This document shows positions 63,925 to 64,000 of a stretch of 64,000 nucleotides of DNA, in pieces; position 1 is the stretch's first letter; every line of letters begins with the position of its first letter. Under the pieces are notes generated by a model that saw only the letters and a program-made list of their open reading frames with translations, had not been told where the DNA came from and made no database searches. Made by a program: the position numbers and the translations under genes. The stretch comes from Erysipelotrichaceae bacterium (lineage in GTDB: Bacteria; Bacillota_I; Bacilli_A; ML615J-28; CAG-313), in the NCBI GenBank assembly GCA_015059015.1, contig SVBG01000009.1, forward strand, positions 1-64,000. Direction: 5' to 3'.

Positions 63925-64000
63925 ATGAGTGGTAAATTAGTAATATTTAATCATCCATTAATGACACATAAATTAGCAATTATTAGAAATGAAGTAACAA
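63925..64000 (+). CDS. upp: Uracil phosphoribosyltransferase, 5' part
   Basis: Open frame from the ATG at 63925 to the window end (25 codons). It begins MSGKLVIFNHPLMTHKLAII, closely matching the start of UPRT (consensus V-FDHPLIQHKLT-IR). Converts uracil and PRPP to UMP. AAAGAGAAA upstream is a modest ribosome site. Cut by the window edge. Confidence 0.82.
   Translation, partial: MSGKLVIFNHPLMTHKLAIIRNEVT

Overview
The window is a very AT-rich (roughly 70%), gene-dense chromosomal segment that uses the standard code (several genes stop at TGA). It points to a low-GC Bacillota, most likely a gut-type Bacilli/Erysipelotrichia-like lineage. The signs are the rpsL-rpsG-fusA-tuf order, a class A penicillin-binding protein (so a cell wall), many lipoproteins, ComEA/ComEC, a T-box leader, PadR-DUF1700-DUF4097, and sporulation-linked genes (gpr and a YjcZ-like micropeptide). 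Taxonomy is inferred from gene content only. No tRNA, rRNA, CRISPR array, prophage or insertion sequence was recognised.

Layout. 0-3.2 kb: an M32 carboxypeptidase whose 5' end looks damaged, a MazG-like pyrophosphohydrolase and a Fic protein with a palindromic promoter. 3.2-7.9 kb: the str operon with a structured leader. 7.9-11.3 kb: a three-gene signalling cluster made of an RsgI-domain lipoprotein, an ECF-type sigma factor and a membrane anti-sigma factor with the same RsgI domain. 11.4-11.7 kb: the first of two related ~190-nt structured RNAs, next to a RhuM/Fic gene. 12.8-17.2 kb: acetyltransferase, TatD, a trypsin-like lipoprotein, PBP1 and a small orphan gene. 17.3-22.7 kb: CPBP-like protein, YchF, a CCA-transferase-like protein with altered catalytic residues, YhaM and an MBL protein. 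22.7-28.9 kb, minus strand: two very large secreted SurA/PrsA-N-like paralogues. 29-37 kb: YjcZ-like peptide, WalJ, RlmH, UvrB, MnmA, RecD2. 37-43 kb: aminotransferase, a condensation-fold acyltransferase with a zinc-ribbon membrane partner, and a large lipoprotein. 43-48.7 kb: an isoleucine-type T-box leader followed by livJ-livH-livM-livG-livF. 48.7-50.6 kb: PadR-DUF1700-DUF4097. 50.7-50.9 kb: the second structured RNA. 51.2-55.3 kb: ABC-F protein and a phosphodiester-glycosidase surface protein with tandem His/Cys repeats. 55.4-62 kb: small membrane protein, ComEA, ComEC, S20, XRE regulator, HolA, Gpr and a YqxA-like protein. 62-64 kb: PgsA, RecA and the start of upp.

Best leads. (1) Two ~190-nt intergenic RNAs 39 kb apart share promoter, length, a 5' hairpin whose loop is complementary to a distal segment (with compensatory changes), a TACGCGG element and a long terminator hairpin. 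I could not assign them to a known family. (2) The RsgI-domain lipoprotein beside a sigma/anti-sigma pair that carries the same domain suggests a two-component extracellular sensing arrangement. (3) The T-box leader has a specifier triplet (AUC) that matches its branched-chain amino acid transport operon. Promoters in the window repeatedly use an extended -10, TGGTATAAT, often with a TTGCAA -35.
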